Shown in pieces: positions 1 to 10,458 of a DNA stretch of 35,451 bases (its first letter is position 1; every line of letters begins with the position of its first letter). Made by a program: the position numbers and the translations under genes. Source of the DNA: Elysia marginata. Lineage: Eukaryota; Mollusca; Gastropoda; Plakobranchidae. The notes below the pieces were generated by a model, which ran no database searches, had not been told where the DNA came from, and saw only the letters and a list, made by a program, of their open reading frames with translations. The stretch covers positions 213,524 through 248,974 of the forward strand of contig BMAT01008477.1 of NCBI GenBank assembly GCA_019649035.1, in the 5' to 3' direction.

Positions 1-24
1 CTACTACTACTACTACTACTACAT
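1..24 (+). repeat. (CTA)n microsatellite at window edge
   Basis: Eight uninterrupted CTA units starting at the first base; the array probably continues to the left outside the window. Confidence 0.9.
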
Positions 25-820
25 TAGTAATATCACTCTCATTTTTTTCTGCTGCTAATCTAATCACTTCAGAAAAATAACAACAGAAATTATTATAAAA
101 GAGAACTCATGTTCAATTTTAGTTTTAAAAAAGTTATTAATGAAACGAATGGCTTCAAAACTACGTAGAGAGACGCAAACAATGACGTCGACGATGAATA
201 CGATCAAGTTGATGTCAAAGATGATAATGAATGGGATGATTGAATGTTCTAGGATGGTCGTTGAAATACTAATATGACTATGGAAAATATACAATGATTT
301 ACACAGCTATGATAGATCGCGTATAAGTTGACCGCAATGATAATCACAAGTATTAAAAAATTTAAGTCTAATAAGTAATGTGACAAGTAAAGAACATCAT
401 AGTACTTAAAACAGATATCACATTATCAGAAATCGTAACCATCTATTAACATAACAATCAAAATGCAGCAAAGGTGAAAGGTGCAGATTGTAAGTAATAT
501 GTTCACAGTGCCAGCTGCACGCAAAGAAAATACAACAAATAAGAAAGTAAAACAAAACTCAATTTTAATGTATTATACACGAACATTGTTATGATGAAAA
601 GGCCTTTTTTGAGGAATCGAATCTCCTCTCTAAACTTAGTAGAAGCTCTTATTGAATAAACACTGAGCAAATTGAATAGGAGGTTTTAATACCACACCAC
701 ATAACTATCCTTTAGCTGATAACAAGCAGTTGCCGAGTGAATAGACAGAAGGATGAATAAGACTCCTGATGTTAAAAACTAAAGAGAAACAAGACACAAG
801 CTACAACGTGAAGGAAAAAG

Positions 821-1008
821 GTAGATAGATAGAAAGATAGATTGATAGGTAGCTAGCTAGCTTGATAGATAGATAACTTGATATATTGATAAACGGCGTA
901 AGAAAAAGAAGGAGAGGAAGAAGTAGAATAGAGAAAGAGAGAGGCAGAGGCAGAGAGAGAGAGACAGAGAGAAGGGAGAGAAAGAGAGCGAGAAAGAGAG
1001 AGAGAAAC

Positions 1009-1055
<47 letters not shown>

Positions 1056-1059
1056 AGAG
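821..1059 (+). repeat. (GATA)n and (GA)n polypurine block
   Basis: GATA-type repeats at 821-885 pass into an almost uninterrupted purine tract at 899-1059 made of GA units with GAA and GAC variants, closing with eight Gs at 1048-1055. Its six-frame translations (Ser/Leu-rich one way, Arg/Glu-rich the other) are artefacts. Confidence 0.9.
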
Positions 1060-4000
1060 TACCACACAATTGACAATAAAACCTTTATGTACATGGAAAC
1101 AGTTTTTTTTTTGTATTATTCAAGCGACAATCAAAATTTCTACAATCCTAAAATATCTAAGAAATCTCCTAAAGTATATGTATAGGAAGGTTTCTACAAA
1201 AATATTGCTGAAAGATGATTCTTTACCCTGTGTTGCATCAGTAGACTTGCGAATCTCTTCTATATTTCAGGACATTTACTACTCGTAACTTAATCACCAG
1301 TAAGATATAAAACTTTTGAAAGCTATCACTTTGAAGCGATCATAAAATCATTTTAGCGCTAAATATAAGAATCCAAGACATTTTTTGCAGTACATGTCTT
1401 GTATTTTTTGTATGTGTTGCTATTTTACTAACCAAACAACAATCGATATGATTGTAGTTGAACAGCTTAGAACAAATCGGTCTATGGTTTATGTTTTATC
1501 TTAAACGAACCAGTGCTGGCAATGCTCCTCTATTTAACCGAAAAATCTAGCCAAGAACATGATAAATCATCTTACTTCAACGCTGTTGGAGTGCTGTTAT
1601 AGCTCTTTCATTTATCACAATATAAACATTGATTATGCTGGATATATTCTTGTTTTCTTACGATGGCGCATTGTTAACATTTGCAAAACATGCTATGCTA
1701 CCATAAAAGCTAAAAAATGTACAAACTTTTACCAAACACATAATTGTAAATTTCTATTTTGAAAAGGTTTATCTTCGGCCTTTACGCGATAAATACGTTG
1801 GGCAATTTAAACCAATCCGTCGCTTTCTAAAACAAGGTCACTTATATCTTCATAACTATCAAATTAAAGCACGGTTAAGCTTCGAAAAACTGACACTATT
1901 GAAGTACATGTGTCTATTATTATAGATTACATCTACATATCATAGCACGATAAAGCCTGGTGATAAGAAATATATATTTTTCATGTGTCCCCAAACTTTG
2001 ACAAACACTATTTCTGTACATGATGAATTCGGTGGCAGTCTCATACTAAACAATGCATAGAGTTCAACTATATCATAATTATTTTACAATGTGTAGAAAC
2101 GAGGAATAATATAATAGCCAACGGGTGTGATTTTTCTTGTGTAATAAAATTATTCCAACAACAGAAGCAGCATAAACAACCAACAGCATTTCCAAAATAG
2201 TTGACACCACAACCACATAACAGTAAAATTGCTAACTCATCCTCCATACATGTACAGCAGGTCAATCATAGTCGTGATAACGCATGAAATAAACTAATTC
2301 ATTTATTATTGGCAATAATCTCCATAGATATGTCTAAAAGCATCGCTAAAATATGAAAACCTACTTCATTAACTTTTTAGTAATTTCCAAACTGTAGGAA
2401 CGCATCTTAAATTTGCATAAATTTTTAAAATATCCCTTTTACAACGGATAATTAAATTTGATTTATTCGAAAGAAACTGCAATAGCAATAACATTAATGC
2501 ATAATCTTTTTTAAAATAAAATTATTCTTCACATTCCAATATTCGTTTGATATTGTCAATCACACGAAAGTCATAGTTTAACAAGAAGGGTCATAATAAA
2601 ACCTTTCCAGAAATCTCAAGTTAGTTTGAAACACAATTGGATTTTTGAAAATGAGAGAATCTGGATAATTAAAAACAAATAGGATCAGCCGTAAGCCGTC
2701 AAAATGCTCTATTTCACATACTAAAACTTTAATTGCCTTTTAATCAGGTGTTAAATATTGAATATCAGGGCATGTTTCTGATCAGATTATTACATTAATG
2801 TTTAAAGAAGTTTATATTATGTACATGTATATAATGTATATATCCTTACAAAAAGTCAGCCCCCTCATTGATTATTTGGTACATCATTATAGGCAAAGTA
2901 CTTATTAACCGATCCATGGTCATAAATTACACAAAGTACATTCACCAAAGATTTTCGAAGATTCCATATAATAAGCTTAGCAGTATGAATTGGGAGTAAA
3001 AATTGTAAATGTTTTGTTCTGTGTCAACAAATGATGAAAACATTCAATCTGAACTCGAAAGCCTTGTCTTCAAATCTATCTGGACATTAGGAATTTAGCA
3101 ATCAAGATATAATAAGATCAAAAAATTAATGCGAAAACCTTGTCGACTTTCCAATCTTTCTACTGATATCAGGCGGTTCCTTCTCTATTATAAACAAATA
3201 AAACAGTATGCTGCCAACATTATAGAAGTGACCACTGTTTGACAGAAGCATGGCTGAGATGGTTGGGTGTATATTTATCTCTGCACAACCCTTCTGACTA
3301 TTGATTGAATCGATGTTTTAACCTTTCCTTCAATTAAATTTTGACTTATATTCATGTGTTATAACCCCATTGTCTCCTTAAGTCATTGAAATATTTTGGT
3401 CAGGTAGAAATTTTAGTCTCGCTCATGTTTCCTTTTCACGCATTCTAAACATTTGAACGGCAGCAAAGCACAATTTATTCACGAACGCATACTGATTTTA
3501 GTTTCAGTCCCTTTTCTCTTAGCTCTTCATTGTCCATTAATTGGGATTTCCTTCTATATACGAGCGTATTTTTCACTCAAAGTCCTCCGGAATATTATTT
3601 ATAATCGTTATGTCATTATTACCTGCATAAATATACTCATTTTTCGTGTAAGTATTGTGTACTAAAAAAAACCGTCTTCGATCAGTTTCAGCTGTGATTC
3701 GGTTATTGTTTCCAGATGTGAAGTGTCCCTATGGGTAGCGTGTGGAGATATGGACGCGTTATGACCGTTCCCGATATGGCACATGTGCGGCGACGACTTC
3801 TCAACCACTGGTATCAAAATCAGACAATACAAACTTAAGATCGCAAGCAACAATACAAAACATTCATTGAAAGAAGCCGGGCAGCTCTAAAGAGTGTAAA
3901 ACGAAAGCAGCTGAAGAGAATAAGAGCGTTTTTTTTTTCAAAACTAGGTTCCGTCCAGTTTCGGTAAAATTTAAAATTTAACCAGGATCTATTGAAGAAT

Positions 4001-5169
4001 AAAAAATTTTATTCTTTGCAAAAACTTGGGCTGCTATAACCAGCTACAAACCCATATGCCATTAATTTCCCTTTAATTTTAGTAGGGATAAAGAGATTTG
4101 AGGAAACCATAGGCAGCCATTTTCTCGAAACTATTCTCGAAAATGGACTGAACCAAGTTTGGAAAAAAACGGTCACTGTCTTAAAAAAATATTAAACATT
4201 GAGAGAAGTAAACTTCATATAAGCTTTGGGTGGTTAAAANNCCCTCCCCCTTCTTGAAATAACTTTACAGAACATACCACCGTTGATTGTTTGATATTAA
4301 AAGAAAACTAAGGACACGATCCTTCACATTAAAAAAAATAATTAGAGATAAAGAAGAATATGCACGATTTCATTCAGTTCACATAGTATATTTTTAGCTT
4401 TATATTGTAAAGACGGGAGTTGTTCACTTTATGGATTTTTGTTGTCGATATTGAATACTTGCAAAACACAATTAACCAAAAACGTATAAAAATGGAAAGT
4501 TGAAGAACTTGATGTGAAAAGATGAGGTATTTAAAGTAAAATAAAAGTAATATTGTAATGACTTTTCATACGTTCAAGAAAAGTCAGCATTGCGTCTAAG
4601 AGCACATTACATGTATCAGTTAAATGTAAATATACCAAATACAAATTAAGAGTGCAAGTGAGTAAAACATGAAAATTTAGAAGATAGGTATATTATTTAC
4701 AAAATAAAGCATGAAAATTTTTTATTGACATTATTGCTTTCTGAGAAGCTACTATATTACAAGGTAGGCACCTGTCCTGGGAGAAATGAGTTAGCAGGTA
4801 TAATGTGGTAAACGATCATATGAGTCTAGCAGTATCTCAGTTGTTGAAATTTGTCAGCTTAGCACAATAAAAAAATGGAAAAGATCGAATGACACTAGTA
4901 ATGAAACGTTTTGATTTCTTTTAAAACTTTTGGCAAATGGTGGGATGATACTATCTGGATCATGTGAGTTGGCTTGCTCTGTGATTAGTAAACGCAAGAT
5001 ATGGAGCTCTTAATAATGCAAGCGTTCACAAATGAGAATCATTAAGACAGAGAAATTTGAAAATAATTATATCTGAATTGTCACAATACTTTGTTGACAG
5101 ATAACAAATATGACAAAATCCTCACAAATGCAATAGTACATCAATAAATGACTTTTGTTGTGTGGCCTC

Positions 5170-5175
5170 TTTATT
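5170..5175 (-). terminator. candidate polyadenylation signal AATAAA
   Basis: AATAAA on the minus strand begins 25 bases after the last base of the receptor stop codon. If used, the 3' UTR would be only about 40-60 bases, short for this kind of gene. A second AATAAA on the same strand at 4721-4726 would give a 3' UTR of about 0.5 kb and is an equal candidate. The choice cannot be made from sequence alone in such AT-rich DNA. Confidence 0.25.
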
Positions 5176-5200
5176 GAACGCGCTCTGAGTCCTGTCAACA

Positions 5201-6352
5201 TCACCGGTGCCCGCGGCGATATTTGCCGAAAAGAATTTTTTGGAAAGCATTTCGAAATTCTGGGCTGAATATAGTGTAGATAATAGGATTCAGCAGACAA
5301 TTGAAGTAGCCGAGCCACAAGACAAAGCTTCGGGCGAAGTCAGGAATGTTTGCTGGATCATCAATAAAAGGACCAATGAGCGCAATCACAAAAAACGGTA
5401 GCCAGCAAATAAGGAAAGCGCCTGTGATGATCGCTAGGGTTCTTGCAGCTTTTCTCTCCCTTTTGAGTTCAAGCTTTTCTCGAGTGCGAGAGTAAGGCGT
5501 GTAATTAGCCGCCGAGGAGCTGCCGTTATTGCCATTGGTGCAATGGTGTCTCTCCAGCATGGCGATATTCTGATCGTCTTCACAGCCGTTGGTGAAGGGG
5601 TCCGGCTCTATAGCGACTGGCGGCAGCTGTTTTAGGTGTTCCATCTTTGGCGTTGCTGGCATCGAGGGCACGCTACCGATGCTGCCCCCGAGCCCGTTAG
5701 TCGTCTCCACATCAGCGGAAACGTTGCTGGGACATCGGGAGTGATGCTGCTGTTGCAATTTCACCACCTGTCCTTTCTTCTTGCGCTCTGGACGCGGTGA
5801 ACAGCCGTAGCTTTTTAGGCGGATCCGACTTTTCTTTTTACCGCCGTTTGCTGGAGGGGAATCGCAGCCATTACAGTTTGCACTGACCATACTATATTCG
5901 GTCTTAGGTGAGGCCACAAGTGTCGTCTCCTCGGTCTTATTGCGACTCTTGGCCCCGTGGAACTTGTCCTTGCGAATACGAGACCGGGCTACGAGCCAGA
6001 TTCGCGTGTAGACAATCATGATGACCAGCATGGGCAGGTAGAAGGCTCCCACCGTGGAGAAGATTGTGTAACCTTTATCCTGCGAGATCATACACTGTCC
6101 GGTCAAGTCGGGGTCGTTGTCCGGGTCTCTCCAGCCGAACAGAGGTGGGATAGAGATAAACAGAGCCACAATCCACACTAACGTTATCATGAGAAGGATG
6201 CGGCGGGCACTGCGTCGCCTGATGTAGTCAATGCTTGTCACAGCCCAGTAGCGGTCCATGGCAATCACCACCAAGTGAAGTATAGATGCAGTACAGCAGA
6301 GAACGTCCACCGATATCCACATGTCACAAACCTCGGAGTGCAGAAACCACAC
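5201..6352 (-). CDS. 5-HT1: 5-HT1-like serotonin receptor, 3' terminal coding exon (TM3 to stop)
   Basis: Class A GPCR of the plasma membrane, expected to bind serotonin and signal through Gi/o. The exon encodes 383 residues, in frame from its first base. Seen, numbered from the exon start: C9 and C87 (TM3-ECL2 disulfide), D16 (3.32, amine salt bridge), D33-R34-Y35, W60 in TM4, S99/T100/A103 and P107 in TM5, C316-W317-L318-P319-F320-F321 in TM6, W346 and Y349 in TM7, N355-P356-I357-I358-Y359, then helix 8. The third intracellular loop is long (about residues 123-299), with basic clusters and Q/H- and N/S-rich stretches; the tail is short, as usual for Gi-coupled amine receptors. DRYWAVT followed by SIDY (no proline), FGW-x-DPD in ECL2 and Leu rather than Asn at 7.39 match remembered protostome 5-HT1 receptors better than vertebrate 5-HT1, octopamine or tyramine receptors. 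The tail has no palmitoylation cysteine after helix 8. N-terminus, TM1 and TM2 are missing here. The amine-GPCR call is near certain; the subtype is likely. Confidence 0.93.
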   Translation of the reverse strand: MWFLHSEVCDMWISVDVLCCTASILHLVVIAMDRYWAVTSIDYIRRRSARRILLMITLVWIVALFISIPPLFGWRDPDNDPDLTGQCMISQDKGYTIFSTVGAFYLPMLVIMIVYTRIWLVARSRIRKDKFHGAKSRNKTEETTLVASPKTEYSMVSANCNGCDSPPANGGKKKSRIRLKSYGCSPRPERKKKGQVVKLQQQHHSRCPSNVSADVETTNGLGGSIGSVPSMPATPKMEHLKQLPPVAIEPDPFTNGCEDDQNIAMLERHHCTNGNNGSSSAANYTPYSRTREKLELKRERKAARTLAIITGAFLICWLPFFVIALIGPFIDDPANIPDFARSFVLWLGYFNCLLNPIIYTIFSPEFRNAFQKILFGKYRRGHR

Positions 6353-6380
6353 CTGCAAAGAAAAAGAAAAAGAAGGTGCC
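6353..6380 (-). other. 3' splice site (acceptor) of the receptor exon
   Basis: Read on the minus strand, a run of T and C (blocks of four or five Ts separated by Cs) leads into TTTGCAG at 6353-6359, followed by GTG TGG at 6352. The splice falls exactly between codons (phase 0). The open frame continues upstream for 39 codons to a methionine at 6469, but that extension reads straight through the polypyrimidine tract and has no TM2-like sequence, so it is intron. The junction sits just before the tryptophan at the ECL1/TM3 boundary. Confidence 0.85.
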
Positions 6381-6575
6381 AAATAGAACTGGAGTGTTGT
6401 CGAAAAGTGTGAGGCCAAAAGAAAATTTTTATAAACCATAGCAACAGACGTTGTTTTTTTTATTTCCAATAATCTCTCTTTTTGTGAGAAATGTACATTG
6501 AATTAATTTGAAACGAACTTTAAAATATGCTTACCTGAAGATCGAATAAACAGAGAGAGAAACATGCAGACCCAT

Positions 6576-6626
6576 AGATCGATCGATCGATAGAGAGGTA
6601 GATAGATAGATAGATATAGAGATAGG
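6576..6626 (+). repeat. (GATC)n/(GATA)n microsatellite
   Basis: Three GATC units followed by GATA units with one GAGAGG interruption. It lies about 220 bases inside the intron from the receptor acceptor. Confidence 0.85.
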
Positions 6627-6806
6627 CAGACACAAAGATAGGTAGATAGAAGTGTGGTAAATGGAAAGAGAAAAAGAAATAAAGGGCCGGAAATGTACAA
6701 AAATAGTTAAGACAGCGACAAATTAGAAAAGAAAAAAATTTAGTGAGAGAAAGTGAACAAGAGTGATAATTATGAAAAGTTTTTGAGAATGGCTACATGC
6801 GTGTGT

Positions 6807-6810
<4 letters not shown>

Positions 6811-6853
<43 letters not shown>
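6811..6853 (+). repeat. (GA)n microsatellite
   Basis: About 19-20 uninterrupted GA units after a GAAA lead-in. In the receptor pre-mRNA this reads as a UC repeat upstream of the acceptor. Confidence 0.9.
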
Positions 6854-6857
<4 letters not shown>

Positions 6858-8014
6858 ATAAGGGAGGGGGGTAAATGTGTCAATCGAGCCAAAACGTGAT
6901 TTGGTTATAGTGTACTTGTCTTGACAAAAACCACTTAAGAATTATAAACACTGAGTCATTCTAGTAACACGTGGGTTTAAAAATTGTTCAAGTTAACCCA
7001 GAACCAAATAAGTTTCAAATTTGTTTTAGATCTTAGTTGTTACCATCATGTACACGTGATCGCATCGTGCTTCTTTGATAATAACTATAGCACTCCTAAG
7101 GACACTTAAAGAGCAGACCAAGTGTCTCTTATGATGACAACTTTTTACACAACTTTTCCAGATACGGAAACAGATTAATTACCATGGGGTACTTTGGAAG
7201 GGCCGATACCAACTCAAGGAGGCAGTATTGATCTATCAAGTGTTACACGTATTTAAAGCAATGTTCTTGAAAAGAAATAATTTTTTCAATGGGTAGCATA
7301 ACTTTTTCGCTCAAAAGAATGCTATTTTCAAATCCAAACAAAGACAGAATGGAAAAGTATGAAACAATGCCAGCATGTTTGTAAGGGTTTGAAGTAGACC
7401 AAACATGGTGAAACATTTAGATCGTTTGTTAGAATGTCAACACTGACATGGCTAATGCGAAATGGGGTGTTAATCTACCTAGGATTCTTTGTAGCTTCAT
7501 TCGTAATAAAGGAACATTGACAAACGCGCTAATTGGAATTGCTGAAGCGTTTTGTCAGAATTCATCGTTGGCAGCATAATAGCTCAAGGGCAATTTTTCG
7601 TTCCTCATGTAAGCTTTTCACTGTAAAACTCACACCCCCATGTAAATAGAAAAGTGATTGCAAATTCCTTGAGCCCATTCTCATGAAAAATACTGGCATA
7701 AACTTCACATTTAGAACATGTGAAAAAGTTTCACGTGAAAGTGTGTTGTTCTTTTGATCTGAAAACGAAACAAGGAGTGGATATGAAAACTGATGAATGA
7801 TACGAAGTTTTTGTTCTTTGCAAACACTGATTCAATTTTACATGAATCGATTTCCGGTGCAAAATTACTTGTATAAAGACTTCACAGTCTTTAAGTACCT
7901 ACTTTAACTAAACTAGATTAAAAAAAGTCGCATAGATGCAGGAAACAAAGACAAACGAAAACACGATTAAACGGCTTTTTCCACAAATAAAAAATTCAAT
8001 TCAAGGCTAGAAGG

Positions 8015-8323
8015 CGACGTAGTGTACTGGTAGACACTCAGCTTTCCCACCGAGAGGTCCAGGGTTCGAGTCCTGCAGTCGGCAGGTCGCAGTTTAGTCC
8101 CTAAGACAGGCTAATTACAACCAGATACAAACGCACTCAGGGGTCAAACGAGTACCCGGCTATGGGCAGTGAAAGATCTTATCAGTATGAGTGAAGCGCT
8201 TCATTAGCTGCTGCTGTTTGAGTTCAGAAGGTTATTGATTGGGAATGGCCTGTCGGGAACCCATGTAAAGTGCTGAGAGCATTTAGTGGACTAAGCGCTA
8301 CATAAAAACGCTCTTTACTCTGA
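8015..8323 (+). mobile_element. tRNA-derived SINE with a V/Meta-like 3' tail
   Basis: A non-autonomous retroposon of about 310 bp, transcribed by RNA polymerase III from an internal promoter. Box A is TAGTGTACTGG at 8020-8030 and box B is GGTTCGAGTCC at 8063-8073, a perfect match to GGTTCGANTCC at tRNA-like spacing. A tRNA-unrelated body follows. The 3' part (8265-8310) has GTAAAGTGCTGAGAGC and AAGCGCTACATAAA, which resembles, from memory, the LINE-related tail shared by V- and Meta-type SINEs of many animals. AGAAGG just before the element (8009-8014) and just after it (8324-8329) may be a short target-site duplication. It lies in the presumed receptor intron, antisense to the gene. No open frame is expected or seen. 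Confidence 0.85.
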
Positions 8324-8329
8324 AGAAGG

Positions 8330-10239
8330 TTATTTAGTCTTACGCCATGATGAAAGTCTTAAGACGACAGCACACGGAGTATTGGAACCAGCACACATTC
8401 TTTACAACGATAAAATCGAATATAGTTACACAGTTTTCCGACCATAACATAGAATATATCTGACTCGGCAGCAAAAACAATAATGAAAGCCATTCACAGT
8501 GAAGGACAAAGATATTAAAATCAACAGAGCTGAAAGTAGCCATCAAAAAGCCATCATGAGAGATCCGTTGCTACAAGCGTTTTTTTTTCTCAACTCTGAG
8601 GAAGCGCAGTACCATTACGATGGAGCTTCAGCTCTGAACGGTCGCGCGGCATCAGTCGACACAATCAATTCAACTATTTGATAAAGTTTTCCTGCACGCC
8701 TGAGGACAAGCTCGAACATATCCAGAGGAAATCAATACTTTCCGGCCCCTAGGCCCGAAGAACAAATTATAATAAACGCTCATTTTAACAGGGTGGTCAC
8801 ACGGCCATTCGCAGTTCAAGAAAACTTCCGAAAAAAAAACTTCTCCACATGCAGACTAAAAAAAGGCCAAATATATACGGGAAAAAGCTACTTTCAAGGT
8901 TTAGGTCTATCGAAACAACAATGTTTCCAGTCGCTTAAAAGAGAAATTCTGGCCAGTTTTCATATAAAGTGGTGGAGTTTCTGCATCCTTTACACATTTA
9001 GGTACCGGTGATAGTTTAATAGTTCCTGCCAGCCTACTTAATGGAACAAAGGGCAAAAACTTTGTTTCATTGCGCTTACAGACAACTTTACAATTTTTTT
9101 TTCTATTTCATTTTACGGAACTAAAATCAGATCAATTGGGCATGTAGTTCACTTAGAATTCAAGAACACGCTAGCAAATAGAAAAAACCCTTCCTGTTTA
9201 CGAAGAAACTGAGAAAAAAATTAGAAGAGACAAAGTAATAAAACACGAAAAATTAAAGGCAAATTTAACGAATGTGATACTCAAAAAAGTTGATAAATTA
9301 CAAGCAACCGTTCTTTTCATTTCTAATCCTAGATATTTAATGAGACCTTTGCCGCTTTTTGCTCATTGCTTTTTTAAGAGCTATTTGTTTTTTTGCAGTT
9401 TTTTTTAATAAGTATCAAACTGAACAGGCAGTTTCTTTCTTTTTTGAAAAGTCTAAATCTAAAGAGGTAGCTTTATCAGGTGTATCCATGAACAAGAGAA
9501 ATGAATAGAAAATGTCGAATACCTTTCTTTAGTTTTCTCAAGTTTTCTTTTAGCGTAGTGCAATTGGTTGTGGCGGGTCACGAAAGAGGTTTTCTATGCC
9601 TGATCGTGTCCGCAGAAAGTCTATTAGATTTCGCCTTCCCGACCTCCATGTGACCACGCAGGGAACAAGCAATAAGAGAGATCCCAGCCAAAGGAAGGGC
9701 GTGAGCACGGTTTCTTAGGGCCAATTCCTACTGTTTCGCCCCGCGACCCCTCTTTCAATGTATCCATACTAGTCCGACGGAAACGAAAGAAGTCAGGTAA
9801 TAAAGTTTTATAACGTGTTCTTTACCCGCCTTCTTCGTCCATACCAGGTCGGCCCATCCATCATTCATTTTCTATAGTACTGCTCTGTTTATAGCAATTT
9901 GATTTTCCGACCTATCCCTTCTCGCCCTAAATGTAAATTGTATTTTTTTTTAATTCCAATTTTAGGCAGATTTTTCTTTGTTTGTAACGTAAAAATAAAC
10001 TTGTTATTGATTTGAAAACGAAACAGTACTTTAGAATCCATTTTCAAGTTGTTACACATAGGAGAGGTCTATTTGTTTTTCCCCGGAACTCACACCTCTC
10101 GTAAACACACATACAGAGACTGGTAACGATCGATGCGCTGTATTGGGCTGCGCTTGTAACAGCGCGACATGCACCCGCAGACCAGTTGCTAGATTTGTTT
10201 TTGATTGACATACTCTCAAAAGAACCCTCCATCAGGAAT
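8330..10239. other. Presumed intron with a less AT-rich island near 9.56-9.86 kb
   Basis: Mostly AT-rich and featureless. The island at 9560-9860 is clearly richer in G and C, and has a plus-strand acceptor-like pyrimidine tract ending in AG at 9552-9553 followed by 54 open codons (9554-9718). The same island holds TGACCACGCAGG and ACAAGCAATAAG, which look like transcription-factor sites. I cannot tell a small exon from a regulatory island here. No known protein is visible. Confidence 0.4.
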
Positions 10240-10458
10240 AGTGAGAGACACTCCAAGAGAGGCAGACGGACAGACAGAGACACAGAGAGAGGGGAGCAGG
10301 GAGGGTATTTATAAACCTGGAGAGAACGAGGTGGCGAGAAAAAGGTAGAAAAAATAAATATCAATGGGAATTAAGAAGGTGACAGAGAAAGAGANNNNNN
10401 NNNNNNNNNNNNNNNNNNNNNNNNNNNNNNNNNNNNNNNNNNNNNNNNNGGGGGGGGG
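10240..10458 (+). repeat. GA/G-rich block containing an assembly gap
   Basis: GACAGA and GAGA purine repeats (10240-10310, 10371-10394) run into 55 Ns at 10395-10449, which end directly in nine Gs at 10450-10458. The same pattern (GA array ending in a G run) occurs complete at 899-1055, so the gap probably hides a GA/G array. Its true length is unknown. Confidence 0.8.

Larger units (their letters stand above)
1..5169. other. Downstream flank of the receptor gene, no gene seen
   Basis: AT-rich DNA below the receptor stop codon, part of which may be 3' UTR. It opens with eight CTA repeats at 1-24. A GATA tract and a long purine block fill 821-1059. Two undetermined bases lie at 4240-4241 beside a C-rich run. 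Open frames here are at most about 100 codons; the longest three are translations of the purine block and mean nothing. The segment 3690-3870 is less AT-rich than its surroundings but shows no recognisable protein in any frame. Confidence 0.6.
6381..8014. other. Intron sequence next to the acceptor, no exon seen
   Basis: Presumed intron of the receptor. It carries the GATA and GA arrays at 6576-6626 and 6811-6853. A good-looking minus-strand donor (CAG then GTAAGC) occurs near 6531-6538, but the sequence feeding into it is GATA-repeat translation with no TM2 features. The rest, 6860-8014, is AT-rich with no coding signal on either strand. Confidence 0.5.

Noticed and set aside
801-1185. Overlapping open frames of 70-99 codons on both strands
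   Set aside because: All are translations of the polypurine block; low complexity, no conserved composition.
6353-6469. N-terminal extension of the receptor frame to a methionine at 6469
   Set aside because: It reads through a polypyrimidine tract and consensus acceptor and lacks any TM2 or ECL1 pattern; it is intron.
6503-6700. Minus-strand frame ending near a good donor (GTAAGC), as a possible upstream receptor exon
   Set aside because: The residues are translations of GATA and GA repeats (Leu/Ser/Tyr-rich) and show no NPxxY, LAxxD or MP motif; the resulting intron of about 180 bases would join unrelated sequence to TM3.
8015-8080. Functional tRNA gene at the SINE head
   Set aside because: Box A and B fit, but no acceptor stem and the SINE body continues directly.
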